The position numbers and the translations under genes were made by a program. Under the pieces are notes generated by a model. That model saw only the letters and a program-made list of their open reading frames with translations. It did not search any database and was not told the DNA's origin. A stretch of DNA of 64,000 nt from Microglena sp. YARC (lineage: Eukaryota; Chlorophyta; Chlorophyceae; Chlamydomonadales; Chlamydomonadaceae): assembly GCA_022414725.1 (NCBI GenBank), contig CM039466.1:37671936-37735935 (forward strand). Direction: 5' to 3'. Below are positions 12,668 to 26,000 of the stretch, one piece after another; position 1 is the stretch's first letter, and the number at the start of each line of letters is the position of its first letter.

Positions 12668-15600
12668 GTACGTGGCTGTATGATGGATTTGCATGCTGTG
12701 TGTTACAGTGTCCCCTCGCCCTGCTAGACTTCCAATCTGCCTGTGTTCTTGTCGTTGGCGGCGGCAGTTTGATGTTCTTGGTCGATGACAAGGTTGCGTT
12801 TGAGGCGCCTCTGAGGGACGTGACTGGGGTAGGTTGTCTTTATGGCAGTGTGGCTTGCTGTGTGCTACAATGTCCCGTTGCTCTGCTAGACTTCCAATGT
12901 GCGTATGTGCCTTGGCCATTGAAGGCGGCAGTTTGATGTTCTAGGTCGACGGCAAGGTTGCGTTTGAGGCGCCTCTGAGAGACGTGACTGGGGTAGGTGG
13001 CTGTATGGCAGTGTGGCTTGCTGTGTGTTACAATGTCCCGTTGCTCTGCTAGACTTTCAATGTGCGTATGTGCCTTGGCCATTGAAGGCGGCAGTTTGAT
13101 GTTCTAGGTCGACGGCAAGGTTGCGTTAGAGGCGCCTCTGAGAGACGTGACTGGGGTACGTGGCTGTATGATGGATTTGCATGCTGTGTGTTACTGTGTC
13201 CCTTCGCCCTGCTAGACTCCCAATCTGCCCGTGTGTTTGCCAAGCTCCACAGCAAATCCACCCTCACACCCACACCCTCGTACCCACCCTCACAACCATA
13301 CCCATATACCCACACCTCACACCAACACCCACACTCCACACCCACACTCCACACCCACACTCCACACCCACACACCACAGGCCCAGCAACAGAAGGATAA
13401 TATTGTGCTTGATTTGCCGAGCTCCAGAGCAAAACCACCCTCACACCCACACCCACCCTCACACCCTCACACCCTCACCCTCACACCCTCACCCTCCACA
13501 CCCACCCTCAGAAACCGATACCCATTATACCACACCTCACACCAACACCCACACCCCACACCCCACCCCACAGGGCCCAGCAACAGAAGGCGGATAATAT
13601 TGTGCTTGATCTTTGCCGAGCTCCAGAGCAAAACCACCCTCACACCCACCCTCACCCACCCTCACACCTCACACCCTCCACCCTCACAACCCACCTCGAA
13701 CAACCATACCCATATACCCACGACCTCACACCAACACCCACACCCCACACCCCACACCCCCACAGGCCCAGCACAGAAGGATAATATTTGTGCTTGATTT
13801 TGTGCCGAGCTCCAGAGCAAAACCACCCCTCACACCCACACCCACCCTCACACCCTCACTCACACCCTCTCACCCACCCTCATACCCATATACCCACACC
13901 TCACACCAACACCTCACACCCACACACCCCACGTTACCGCAACAAACAGGCCCAACAACAGATAGACAATGTTGTAATTGATTTTGCCGAGCTCCAGAGC
14001 AAATCCACCCTCACACCCACACCCTCACACCTTACACCACCCACACCTCACACCACACACACCTCACACCCACCCTCACACCCACACCCACCACCCACAG
14101 GCCCAGCAACAGAAAGACGATGTTGTGATTGAGTTTGCCGCGGATGATACTGTTGGGGATGACAAGGAGGACTTGTTGATGGAGATAGGTTTCCATGTGC
14201 CCCCTGCCAATGAGGAGTGGGCTCCGGAGTCGGAGACAACAGGAAACGCTGCCAAGTCACTGTGCGACTCAGTACTACAGCACACAGAGGGCGGCGGTGG
14301 CAGCTTGGACGATTCCGTGTGTGTATTCGGCGAGGTGAGTGGACCTAGCTCATTGTAAGGACTCCTGGGTTTCAAATTTGGAAGTTATCTGCTGCCGGTG
14401 GCAGCTTGGACGATTCCATGTGTGTATTCGGCGAGGTGATTGGACCTAACCCATTGTAAAACACTCCTGGGTTTCAAATTTGGAAGTTTACTGCTGCCAG
14501 TGGCAGCTTGGACGATTCCGTGTGTGTATTCGGCGAGGTAAGTGCACTTGACCCATTTTTAACACTCCTGGATTTCAAATTTGGAAGTTTACTGCTGCCG
14601 GTGGCAGCTTGGATGATTCCGTGTGTGTATTCGGCGAGGTGATTGGACCTAGCCCATTGTAAAACACTCCTGGGTTTCAAATTTGGAAGTTTGGTGCTCG
14701 CGGAGGCAGCTTGGATGATTCCGTGTGTGTATTCGGCGAGGTAAGTGCACTTGACCCCATTTTTTAACACTCCCTGGATTTCAAATTTGGAAGTTTACTG
14801 CTGCCGGTGGCAGCTTGGACGATTCCGTGTGTGTATTCGGCGAGGTGATCGGACCTAACCCATTGTAAAACACTCCTGGGTTTCGTTTTTGGAAGTTTGC
14901 TGCTCGCGGAGGCAGCTTGGATGATTCCGTGGTGTGTGTAATCGGTGAGGTAAAGTGCACTAGCCCATTTTTAACACTCCCCTGGAGATTTCAAATTTGG
15001 GAGAAAGATCACCTGCTGACGGGCGACAGCTCGGACGATTCCTTGTGGGTCTGTGCTCGGCGAGGTAAGTGCACCTTGGCATTGCTTGAACACTCCTGGG
15101 TTTCAAATTTGTAAGTTTACTGCACACCCTTGAGGGCGGCGGAGGCTAATGAAGGACGATTCGTATGTGTGTGTATTTGGCGATGGTGAGTGCACCTTAG
15201 CCCATTGTTGAACACTCCTGGTTTCAAAATTCAAAGTTATTCTACTCGCACACCGACTCGGGCGACGGTGGCAGCAAGGATGATTCCGTATGTGTATTCG
15301 GTGAGGTGAGTGCTCTAACCCATTTTGAAAACTCCTGAGTTTCAAATTTGGAAGTTGACTGCACACTGGGGGCGGCGGAGGCGCGCAGCAAGGATGATTC
15401 CATCAGAGTAATGCGGTTGAAGAAGGCGCACCTAGCCCCCTTGTTAACACTTCAGGATTCAAATTTTGAAGTTTCAAATTTGAATTTTGATCCAGAAATT
15501 TGAATTTTTGTCTTATTTGAAAATTTGAATTGATGCTAGATCTGTAGCGCACCTTGCGTTCCACCCCCTACATTTACAGTCCTGTTGAGGTTAACCGGTC

Positions 15601-16970
15601 CAAGTAGGGCCTGCCTATGTTTGCGAGAAATATGGTGAGTGATTTTGATTGATGATGTGTGTTGATAATAATTTTTCCTGGTGCCCTACTACACTACAAA
15701 TATATGCCCGCAGCTTGACTGAGCCAAGGGGGACTTACAAACATCTCGAAACAACTACGGGCCACTTACGACCTCAGTGGATTATCTACTTATTTACTGC
15801 TGGTAGGCAGGCTTGCGTTTTTGTGTGTGTGCGACGCCTCCCAGATTGAGCGACGCTTGACAGAACCGAATGTGCCTGCAGCTTGACGGAGCCAAGTGGG
15901 ACTTCTGAACATCGTGAAACATTTGTGTGCCTATCTTTCTAGTGGAAAATTTCCTTGGTGCGGCTGGCGTGAAGGTGATGAGTCGATTGGTGTGTTGACG
16001 GGCGAGGTGTGATGTTGATGGAACTTGACGCAGCTTGAAGAAGCAAAGGGAGACTCATGAACACCGTGCAAACAAAAGGGAATGTGTTGAACCATACAGG
16101 CTGCGAGTGTCTTCTGGACATCCGGCTAGCTAGATGTCCAGAAGACACTCGCAGCCTGTATGGTTCAACAGAATGCGGCAGAAGGGATCATGAGGTGAAG
16201 GGACAGGGTGAGGGCTTGCCCCCCCCCTCCCCTACCCAAAATGAGGCGCTCAGAAAAAATCTAAATAAATGCTCGATAAATCTTAAATATTCATGTCATG
16301 CACTTCTTATACTCGGAAATACCTGATCGGCTTCAATCAACTTTTGGCACAGGACGATACCTTTTTGGCGGATCCCCCTCTTCAAGGGGGCGGGAGCCCC
16401 CAGGGTTACCCATTTGTCCGTCCGACTGAAACATTTCTTGAAGCCACACTTCAGCCAACGGTCCAGCGTAACTAACTCGCTTCTGGTCAGCTCCATCGTT
16501 GCCACCCTTTCGATCCGTTGCCAAACACACTCCGCCAATTTCTGCGTCGCTTGCGACGCTTGCATAGGACTTGTTCTATTATATTAACGCTCAAACTGGC
16601 TCAATCAACTTTTGGCACAGGATGATACCTCTTTCTTTCCTTTTTTTTTTTTTTTTTTTTTTTACGCTTAAACTGGCTCAAATCAACTTTTGGCACCTCC
16701 TGAAGACAAGGAACATATGTATCATGTGGATACATATGTATCAGTGTGATACATATTTCACGACAACTTAAACTTATCATGGTGAATGCAGAGGGCAGCA
16801 AGTTTGATACCTGGGGCTTGGCTGAGGGGTGGTGGAGAGTTCAATATTGGAAATTTTGTACGGCACCGCCATAAATTGTCGTTGTCGACATGGTAATCGT
16901 ACGGTTATCGTCATCGTACGATATTGTATTTGACATCCCTGATAATTGGCCACTTCTCTCCCTTAATAAC

Positions 16971-17015
<45 letters not shown>

Positions 17016-20000
17016 ACACACACACATACATAACACCACATATGATTACCACCACCCACCACCCACCAGCTTCTCACCACTAAGGCATGGACCACTTCTC
17101 TCCCTATGACTGCCCCCCCCCCAACACACACATAAAGCACCACTATGATTACCACCATCCACCCACCATCCACCAGATTCTCACCAATTAGGCAAAGACC
17201 ACTTCTCTCCATTGATGACCCCACCCCCACCCCACCCACCCCCCCACCCCCACACAACCAACACCACTACGATTACAACCACCCACCCACCCACCCCCAC
17301 CAGCTTCTCACCACTTAGGCATAGACCACTTCTCTCCATTGATGACCCCACCCCACCCCACCCCCACACAACCAAACACACTACGATTACACCCCACCCA
17401 CCCACCCACCCACCAGCTTCTCACCACTTAGTCATGGACCACTTCTCTCCCTTGATTTGCCCCCCCCCCCCCCCTACCCCCCCCCCCCCCACACACACAA
17501 CCAACACCACTATGATTACCACCATGCACCCGCCCACCGACCCCACCACCCACCTACCCACCACCTCCTCACCACTTATTTTGTTGCTTCCACACAGGTT
17601 GGAGTAATCGCGCCCCGTGGTCGCTTCGAGGTCGAGATGCATATGAGCTATGTCGCCCTCGTGGCCAGGTACGAAATATTGATCATTTTTCTCAAATTAT
17701 TGTCAAAAATCCAAACCAATAACAGCATAAAACGTGTAGCTATGTTGATTTGCTCTCGGACCCTATTCATAAACAATTGTCAAAATCCCAACCATACCAC
17801 TCACACAACAAAACAACACAGAACAAAGTAAAACAACACAAAACAAAGTAAAACAGAACAAACAAAGACAAACTAAACCAAACCTAATCAAACTAGACAA
17901 AGTGTACCAAAATGAACTAACTCAAACCAAACCTAACACGGCAAAGTAGACCAAAGTAACATACCAAAATGAATTAACGCAAGCCAAACCTAACTAGACA
18001 AATTACACTACAATGAACCAACTCAAACCAAACCTAACTAGACAGATTACACTACAATGAACCACACGCAATACCAAAACCTAACTAGACAGATTACACC
18101 AAACAATACCAAAACGTACAAAACTGAACCAAACCAAACTTAACTAACTACACCCTACTATACCAACCTATACCAAACCAAGCTACACAAACCACTGTAC
18201 CCAAACGTATACCAAACTGAACCAAACCAAATCAACCCATTCCTACAGACCCAAAAACTTCAATATACCCACTACATGTCTATCCAGCGTTATACTGATT
18301 GTATGCCTAAGCACCCAAACCGAGAACTGTCACCCACACCCACACTCCCCCCCCTCACCCAAACTTTCACCCACACAAACCCACACTCTCACATACATCT
18401 ACCACCGACACCCACACCTACCACCAACACCACACACTCCCCCCTCACCCAAACTTCCCACCCACACTCACCCACACACTCACACACACTCACCCACACT
18501 CTACACCCACACTCTCACCCACACCTACCACCACACCCACACACTCCCCCCCTCACCCAAACTTTCACCCACACACTTACCCACACTCTCACCTACACCC
18601 TCACCAACATCCACACCTACCACCACACCTACACCTACCACCAACACCCACACCTACCACCACACCCACACGCCCCCCCTCACCCAAACTTTCACCCTCA
18701 CTCTCACCCACATTCTCACCTACACTCTCACCGACATCCACACGTACCACCACACCCACAGATACCACCACGCCCAAACTTTCGCTTACACAATCACATA
18801 CCCCCCCACCACACACTCCCCCCCTCACACTCACCCACACACTCACCTACACACTCACCGACATACACACCTATCACTGCACCCACACCTACCACTAAAC
18901 CCACACCTACCACTACACCCACACCTACCACTAAACCCACACCTCAGACCCAAGACTTCAAGATCCGCTACACGTCTATCCAGCGCATCTTCATCCTACC
19001 TAAGCAGAACACCCCCCACACGCTTGTGGTCGTGTCCTTGGACCCCCCCATCCGTAAGGGGCAGACGTACTACACACATGTGCTGTGCCAGTTCCCGTCG
19101 GACATTGACGAAACCATGGAGTTGGATATCACACCTGAGCAGATTGCCCAGAAGAATGAGAAGGTATTCGTTTTTGAATTTGAACTGGAACTTGAGCTTG
19201 GTTGCATGGCTCCAGCCTTAACGCTGCTTGCTGTATTTCTTGAACTTGAAATTGAACTTGGTTGTATGGCTCCAGCCTTAACCCTCCTTGCTGTAATTTT
19301 TGAACTTGAAATTGAACTTGGTTGTATGGCTCCAGCCTTCAGGTTGCTTGCTCTCTTTTTTGGCGGAGCCCCCTCTTCAAGGGGGCGGGAGCCCCTATGT
19401 TTACCCATTTGTCCGTCCGGCCCCCGAAAAAAAAATTCTTGAAGCCTGACACGTCATCCAACCTTCGCTTAACTAACTCGCTTCGGTCAGCTCCATCGTT
19501 GCCACCTTTCGTTCCGTTGCCAACACACTCCGCCAATTTTCTGCGTCGCTTACGACGCTGCGTAGGACTTGTTTAACTTGATCTTGGTTATATTCCCCTG
19601 GCCTTGAGGCTGCTTGCTATCGTTTTTGAACTTGAACCTGGTTGCATGGCTCCAGCCTTGAGTTTGAACTTGAACTTGGTTATATTGCCCCCCTAAACCC
19701 TGATCCCTAACCCAAACAGCACCTCAATGCCAAGGTACAGCGCTCCCATCTACCCTTACCCCTTACCCTAAACCCTGTTCTCTAAACCATACATCACCCA
19801 AATGCCAAGCTGGAGCCCAGCAACACCAGACCCATCTACCCTAAACCCTGACCCTCCACCCTGATCCCTAACACATACAGCACCCCAAGGCCAAGCACAA
19901 GCCCAGCTACACTTATCCCATACCCTAAACCCTGATCCCTAACCATTAACCCTGATCCCTGATCCCTAACCATAAACCCTGATCCCTAATCCATACAGCA

Positions 20001-23000
20001 CCCCAATGCCAAGCTGGAGCCCAGCTACACTTACCCTTTACTCTATACCCTGATCCCTAACCATAAACCCTGATCCCTAACCATAAACCCTGATACCTAG
20101 CCCATACAGCACCCCAATGCCAAGCTGGAGCCCAGCTACACTTACCCTTTACTCTATACCCTGATCCCTAACCATAAACCCTGATCCCTAACCATAAACC
20201 CTGATCCCTAACCCATACAGCACCCCAATGCCAAGCTGGAGCCCAGCTACACTTACCCTTTACTCTATACCCTGATCCCTAACCATAAACCCTGATCCCT
20301 AACCATAAACACTGATACCTAGCCCATACAGCACCCCAATGCCAAGCTGGAGCCCAGCTACACTTACCCCTTACCCTATAACCTGATCCCTAACCATGAA
20401 ACCTGATCCCTAACCCTAAACCCTGATCTTTAACCATAAACCCTGATCCCTAACCCTTAACCCTGATCCCTAACCCTGACGCCTGATCCGTAACCCATAC
20501 AGCACCCCAATGCCAAGCTGGAGCCCAGCTACACTTACCCCTTACCCCTATACCCTGATCCCTAACCATGAACCCTGATCACTAACCATGAGCCCTGATC
20601 ACTAACCATGAACCCTGATCACTAACCCTAAACCCTGATCCGTAACCCATACAGCACCCCAATGCCAAGCTGGAGCCCAGCTACTCCGGACCCATCTACG
20701 AGGTGTTCGCCAAGTCCCTGCGAGGTCTCTCGGGATCAAAGATAGTCAAGCCCGGTCACTTCCGCAGTGCAGATGGTGGTGGGCAGGCCATTCGATGTGC
20801 GTTCAAGTCCGATGATGGCCACCTGTACCCCCTGGAGAGGTCATTCTTTTACGTTCAGAAGCCTCCTATGCTGGTGAGTGGGAAGTAAATAAATAAATAG
20901 TATGCCTTATAACGAGGCGTGAGGTTGAGGGGACCAGCTTGTTTGCTTGCACTGAGGCCAACCACCAATGTGGAAAAAAAATACGTAAACAGTATGTCTG
21001 ATAAAGAGGCGTGAGGTTGAGGGGGCCAGCCTGTTTGCTTTCACTGGGGCAAGCCACCTGGTGAGTGGGAAAGTAGAGTGCCGGCTTCACCTTGCACCCA
21101 TTCGATGTGCCTTCAAGTCCGATGATGGACACCTGTACCCCCTGGAGAGGTCCTTCTTCTAGGTCCAGAAGCCTCCTATTCTGGTGAGTGGGAAAGTAGA
21201 GTGACAGCTTCAACTGTACCCCCTGGAGAGGTCCTTCTTCTAGGCCCAGAAGCCTCCTATGCTGGTGAGTGGGAAAGTAGAGTGACAGCTTCAACTGTAC
21301 CCCCTGGAGAGGTCCTTCTTCTAGACCCAGAAGCCTCCTATGCTGGTGAGTGGGAAAGTAGAGTGACAGCTTCAACTGTACCCCCTGGAGAGGTCCTTCT
21401 TCTAGGCCCAGAAGCCTCCTATGCTGGTGAGTGGGAAAGTAGAGTGACAGCTTCAACTGTACCCCCTGGAGGTCCTTCTTCTAGGTCCAGAAGCCTCCTA
21501 TGCTGGTGAGTGGGAAAGTAGAGTGACAGCTTCAACTGTACCCCCTGGAGAGGTCCTTCTTCTAGGTCCAGAAGCCTCCTATGCTGGTGAGTGGGAAAGT
21601 AGAGTGACAGCTTCAACTGTACCCCCTGGAGAGGTCCTTCTTCTAGGTCCAGAAGCCTCCTATGCTGGTGAGTGGGAAAGTAGAGTGACAGCTTCAACTG
21701 TACCCCCTGGAGAGGTCCTTCTTCTAGGTCCAGAAGCCTCCTATGCTGGTGAGTGGGAAAGTAGAGTGACAGCTTCAACTGTACCCCCTGTAGAGGTCCT
21801 TCTTCTAGGTCCAGAAGCCTCCTATGCTGGTGAGTGGGAAAGTAGAGTGACAGCTTCAACTGTACCCCCTGGAGAGGTCCTTCTGCGTCCAGAAGCCTCC
21901 TATGCTGGTGAGTGGGAAAGTAGAGTGACAGCTTCAACTGTACCCCCTGGAGAGGTCCTTCTGCTTCCAGAAGCCTCCTATGCTGGTGAGTGGGAAAGTA
22001 GAGTGACAGCTTCAACTGTACCCCCTGGAGAGGTCCTTCTGCTTCCAGAAGCCTCCTATGCTGGTGAGCGCAATAACAACAACAATAACAAAAATAGCAA
22101 CAGCAACACAAATAACACTTGAGAGGTCCTGGTGAGTGCGCTAGCAACGACCTTCGTGTCAACCCTGATTTGAACCCTGATTTGAACCCTCATTTGAACA
22201 CCCTTATGCAACCCTCATCTGAAATTTTGTCTACCCTTAACCCTCAACCCTGAGCTGTGTATCCCCTTGAAAGAGATCGGCAGTGTGGAGTTGTGTGCCC
22301 AGGGTGGTGGTGTGGTCTTCTCGCACCTTCGACCCCCAACACAACCCTCAACCTAACACCCAACCCAAAAACCAACCCAGCACCCAACCCAACACCCAAC
22401 CCAACACCCAACCCAACACCCAACCCAACACTCAACCCAGAACCCAACCCAACCCAATACCCAACCCAATACCCAACCCAATACCCAACCCAATACCCAA
22501 CACCCAACACCCAACCTAACTCAGCCCCAACCCTCTTCCCTGACCTGTAGATCCCCTTTGATGAGATCGACAGCGTGGAGTTCGCCCGCCAGGGAGGTGG
22601 AGTGGTGTCTTCTCGTACCTTCGACCTTGTGGTCAGGATGAAGACCGATGTCGAGCACCAGTTCAGGTAAAATAACATGCCCAAGCATTGCTGACTGATC
22701 TAGGTTCAAGCACTGGCCAGGTTCGCCAAATCTCAGATTTGCCGCCTTGGAAGAGGTACAGGTAACTTCCCTCCGTGCTGTAGCGCGGTAATCCAAGCTC
22801 AGGTGCAGAGGGTCTGCAAAACCAAATAAACCCGACATTGTAGCTATTCTCGAGTATGTACACATGCATGCAAACGGTAGGGTTTCTTCAATCTATCTAT
22901 GCTTATCAATACCACCACCACCAAATCACCACCACCACCACCACCACCACTACCCAACAGGGGCATCAGCCGTGCCGAATGGCAGAACCTGTTTCAGTTC

Positions 23001-26000
23001 ATCACAGCCAAGAAGATCCGAGTGAAGAACCTTTACTCCATACCATACACGTGTACTTCATACCATACCACCACCAGCACCAGCAGCCCACACACAGTCA
23101 AACACACACACACACCTCACCACCACCACCCAACAGGGGCATCAGCCGTGCCGACTGGAAGAAACTGTTTGAGTTCATCACAACCAAGAAGATTCGAGTA
23201 GAGAACCTTTACTCTATACCATACCATACACATGTACTTCATGCCATGCCATCACCTCAACCACCTCCACCACCACCAACCCACGGACAGTCAAACACAC
23301 ACACCTCACCACCACCACCCAACAAGGGCATCAGCTGTGCCGAGTGCCAGAACCTGTTCATGTACTCAATACCACCAGCACCTCAACCACCACCACCAGC
23401 CAGCCCACGGACAGTCAAACACACACACATCACCACCGCCACCACCGTCACCACCCTACAGGGGCATTAGCCGAGCCGAGTGGCAGAACCTGTTTGAGTT
23501 CATCACAGCCAAGAAGATTCGAGTTGAGAACCTGGCCTCTGCCCAGGAAGGACCTGGAGGTCCTGCTAGGGTCTTGCCTGAGATGGAAGGTGGGTCCATG
23601 CTTAGGGGGTGGAGGCGGTGCGTTTGTGTGGAGGCGTCGTGTGTGTATGGAGGCAGTGTGTTGGTGGGGGATGGTGGGGGGAAGATACTGAAGGTCCTGT
23701 CAGGATCTTGCCTGAGATGGAAGGTGGGTCTACGCTGTAGGGTTTTGAAGCGGTTGGGGTGGAGGCAGGATGGGAAGGTAGGCCCAAGCAAATAGGCGGC
23801 GAGGAAGGAGGGAAGGGAAGCCAGGGAGAGGGGAGGGAGGGGAGGAAGCCATAGCCCTACGTTCAGACTCACACTGGTTCCTTTATGCCCAATCCCCTTT
23901 CCCCCCCAATATATGCCCAATCCTAATAGAAGCCTCCTGCTGCCCAGGCCTTGGCTTTGATGGTGATGACGAGGGCCCCCAAAAGCTGTTAGGAGCACCA
24001 TAGCCCTACGCAAAGACACACACTGGTTACTACATGCCCAATCCCTTTTCATCCCGACGTATGCCCAATCCTAATGGAGTTCCCCTGCTGCCCAGGCCTT
24101 GGCTTTGGTGATGATGATGGGGGCCCCCAACAGCTGCTAGTAGTAACCCAAAAGCTACATGGAGCACCATAGCCTTACGTAAAGACACACGCTGGTTACT
24201 ACATGCCGAATCCCCTTTTCCCCCAATATATGCCCAATCCTAATGGAAACCCCTGCTGCCCAGGCCTTGGCTTTGGTGATGATGATGGGGGCCCCCAACA
24301 GCTGCTAGTAGGAACCCCAAAGCTACATGGAGCACCATAGCCTTACGGAAAGACACACGCTGGTTACTACATGCCGAATCCCTTTTTCCCCCAAATGAAT
24401 GCCCAATCCTAATGGAAACCCCTGCTGCCCAGGCCTTGGCTTTGGTGACGATGATGAGGGCCCCCAACAGCTGCTAGTAGGAACCCCAAAGGTACTAGGA
24501 GCACCATAGTCATACATATAGACACACTGGTTACTACATGCCCAATCCTTTCCCCCCCAAATGTATGCTTAATCCTAATGGAAACCTCCTGCTGCCCAGG
24601 CCTTAGCTTTAATGATGATGTCGAGGGGCCCAACAGCTGCTAGTACCCACCATTAGGTTACTACATTCCCAAACCCTTTCCCTTCAAATATATGCCCAAT
24701 CCTAATGGAAACCCCTCTGCTGCCCAGGCCTTGGCTTCAATGATGATGTCGAGGGGCCCAACAGCTGTTAGTAGCTCCATAGGTTACCACATTCCCAAAC
24801 CCCTTTCCCCCCTCAAAGTATGCCCACTCCTAATGGAAACCCCTGCTGCCCAGGCCTTGGCTTCAATGATGATGTCGAGGGGCCCAACAGCTGTTAGTAG
24901 CTCCATAGGTTACCACATTTCCCAAACCCCTTTCCCCCCCTCAAAGTATGCCAATCCTAATGGAAACCCCTCTGCTGCCCAGGCCTTGGCTTCAATGATG
25001 ATGTCGAGGGGCCCAAAAGCTGTTAGTAGCTCCATAGGTTACCACATTCCCAAACCCCTTTCCCCCCTCAAAGTATGCCCAATCCTAATGGAAACCCCTC
25101 TGCTGCCCAGGCCTTGGCTTCAATGATGATGTCGAGGGGCCCAAAAGCTGTTAGTAGAACCATAGCCCCTATGGAAAAGACACACACTAGTTTCCCTTAT
25201 GACCAATCCTCTTTTGCCCCTAAATATATGCCCAATCCTAATGAAAACCTAACCCCCCTGCTGCCCAGGCCTTGGCTTCGATGATGATGACGACTCGGAC
25301 GAGGACGAGGACTTTGATGCTGGCGGAGGGTCAGGCGGCGGAAGCGGCGATGATGATGAGGAGAGCGACACCGATGAAGAGTCAGGGGACGCAGAGATGG
25401 TGGCAGAGGAAGGTACGTGGGTCTTGTGTGTTGATATGGTACTAAATATTTATGTTTGTTCCTTTGTTTCTTTTCATATCTGACTAAAAAGAAAATTCTG
25501 AAGAGTCATGGGACGCAGAGATGGTGGCAGAGGATGGTTATTGGCTCATGTGTGTTGATGGTATTTGACTTAATATAGCTGTTTTATTGTCTTTTTATTG
25601 TCTTGGTCGGAGGGTCAGGCAGCGGAAGCTGCGGTGATGATGAGGAGAGCGACACGGATGAAGAGTCAGGGGACGCAGAGATGGTGGCAGAGGAAGGTAA
25701 GTGGCCGTCGTGTATTCATAGTTGACTAAATATATATGTTTTTTATATCTTGGGCTCAGTATATCTGTGTGTTTTATATGTATGTGTTTTTATATATCCT
25801 GAAGATTCAGGGGAGGCAGAGATGGTGGCAGAGGAAGCTACATGGCTCTTGTATGTTGATCGTTTGTTCATATTTTACTAAATGTAGCTGGTTTTACTGG
25901 GTTTTTTTTAAGATCCTGAAGAGTCAGGGGACGCATAGATGGTGGCAGAGGAATGAAGTGGCTGACGATTATTCGTATTTGGCTAAATAGACCTGTTTTT

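Noticed and set aside
13381..13800. Alternative SSRP1 exon 2 forms reading [11 protein letters not shown]
   Set aside because: Copies carry different indels, diverge into intron after ~40 bp and have no donor; the full conserved exon is at 14101.
16296..16565. Protein-like minus-strand open frame over a family A element
   Set aside because: The frame lies inside a dispersed repeat whose other copies break it; no domain is recognisable.
19690..20654. True internal telomere or chromosome-end fusion
   Set aside because: CCCTGATC and CCATAAACCC units are mixed with exon 5 copies and are not a uniform 6-8-bp telomere repeat; a head-to-head fusion point is absent.
21201..22162. Long repetitive open frames on both strands (27-residue unit)
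   Set aside because: The decoy unit is about 81 bp, a multiple of three, so any stop-free frame stays open through the array. The true SSRP1 frame has TAG in each unit.
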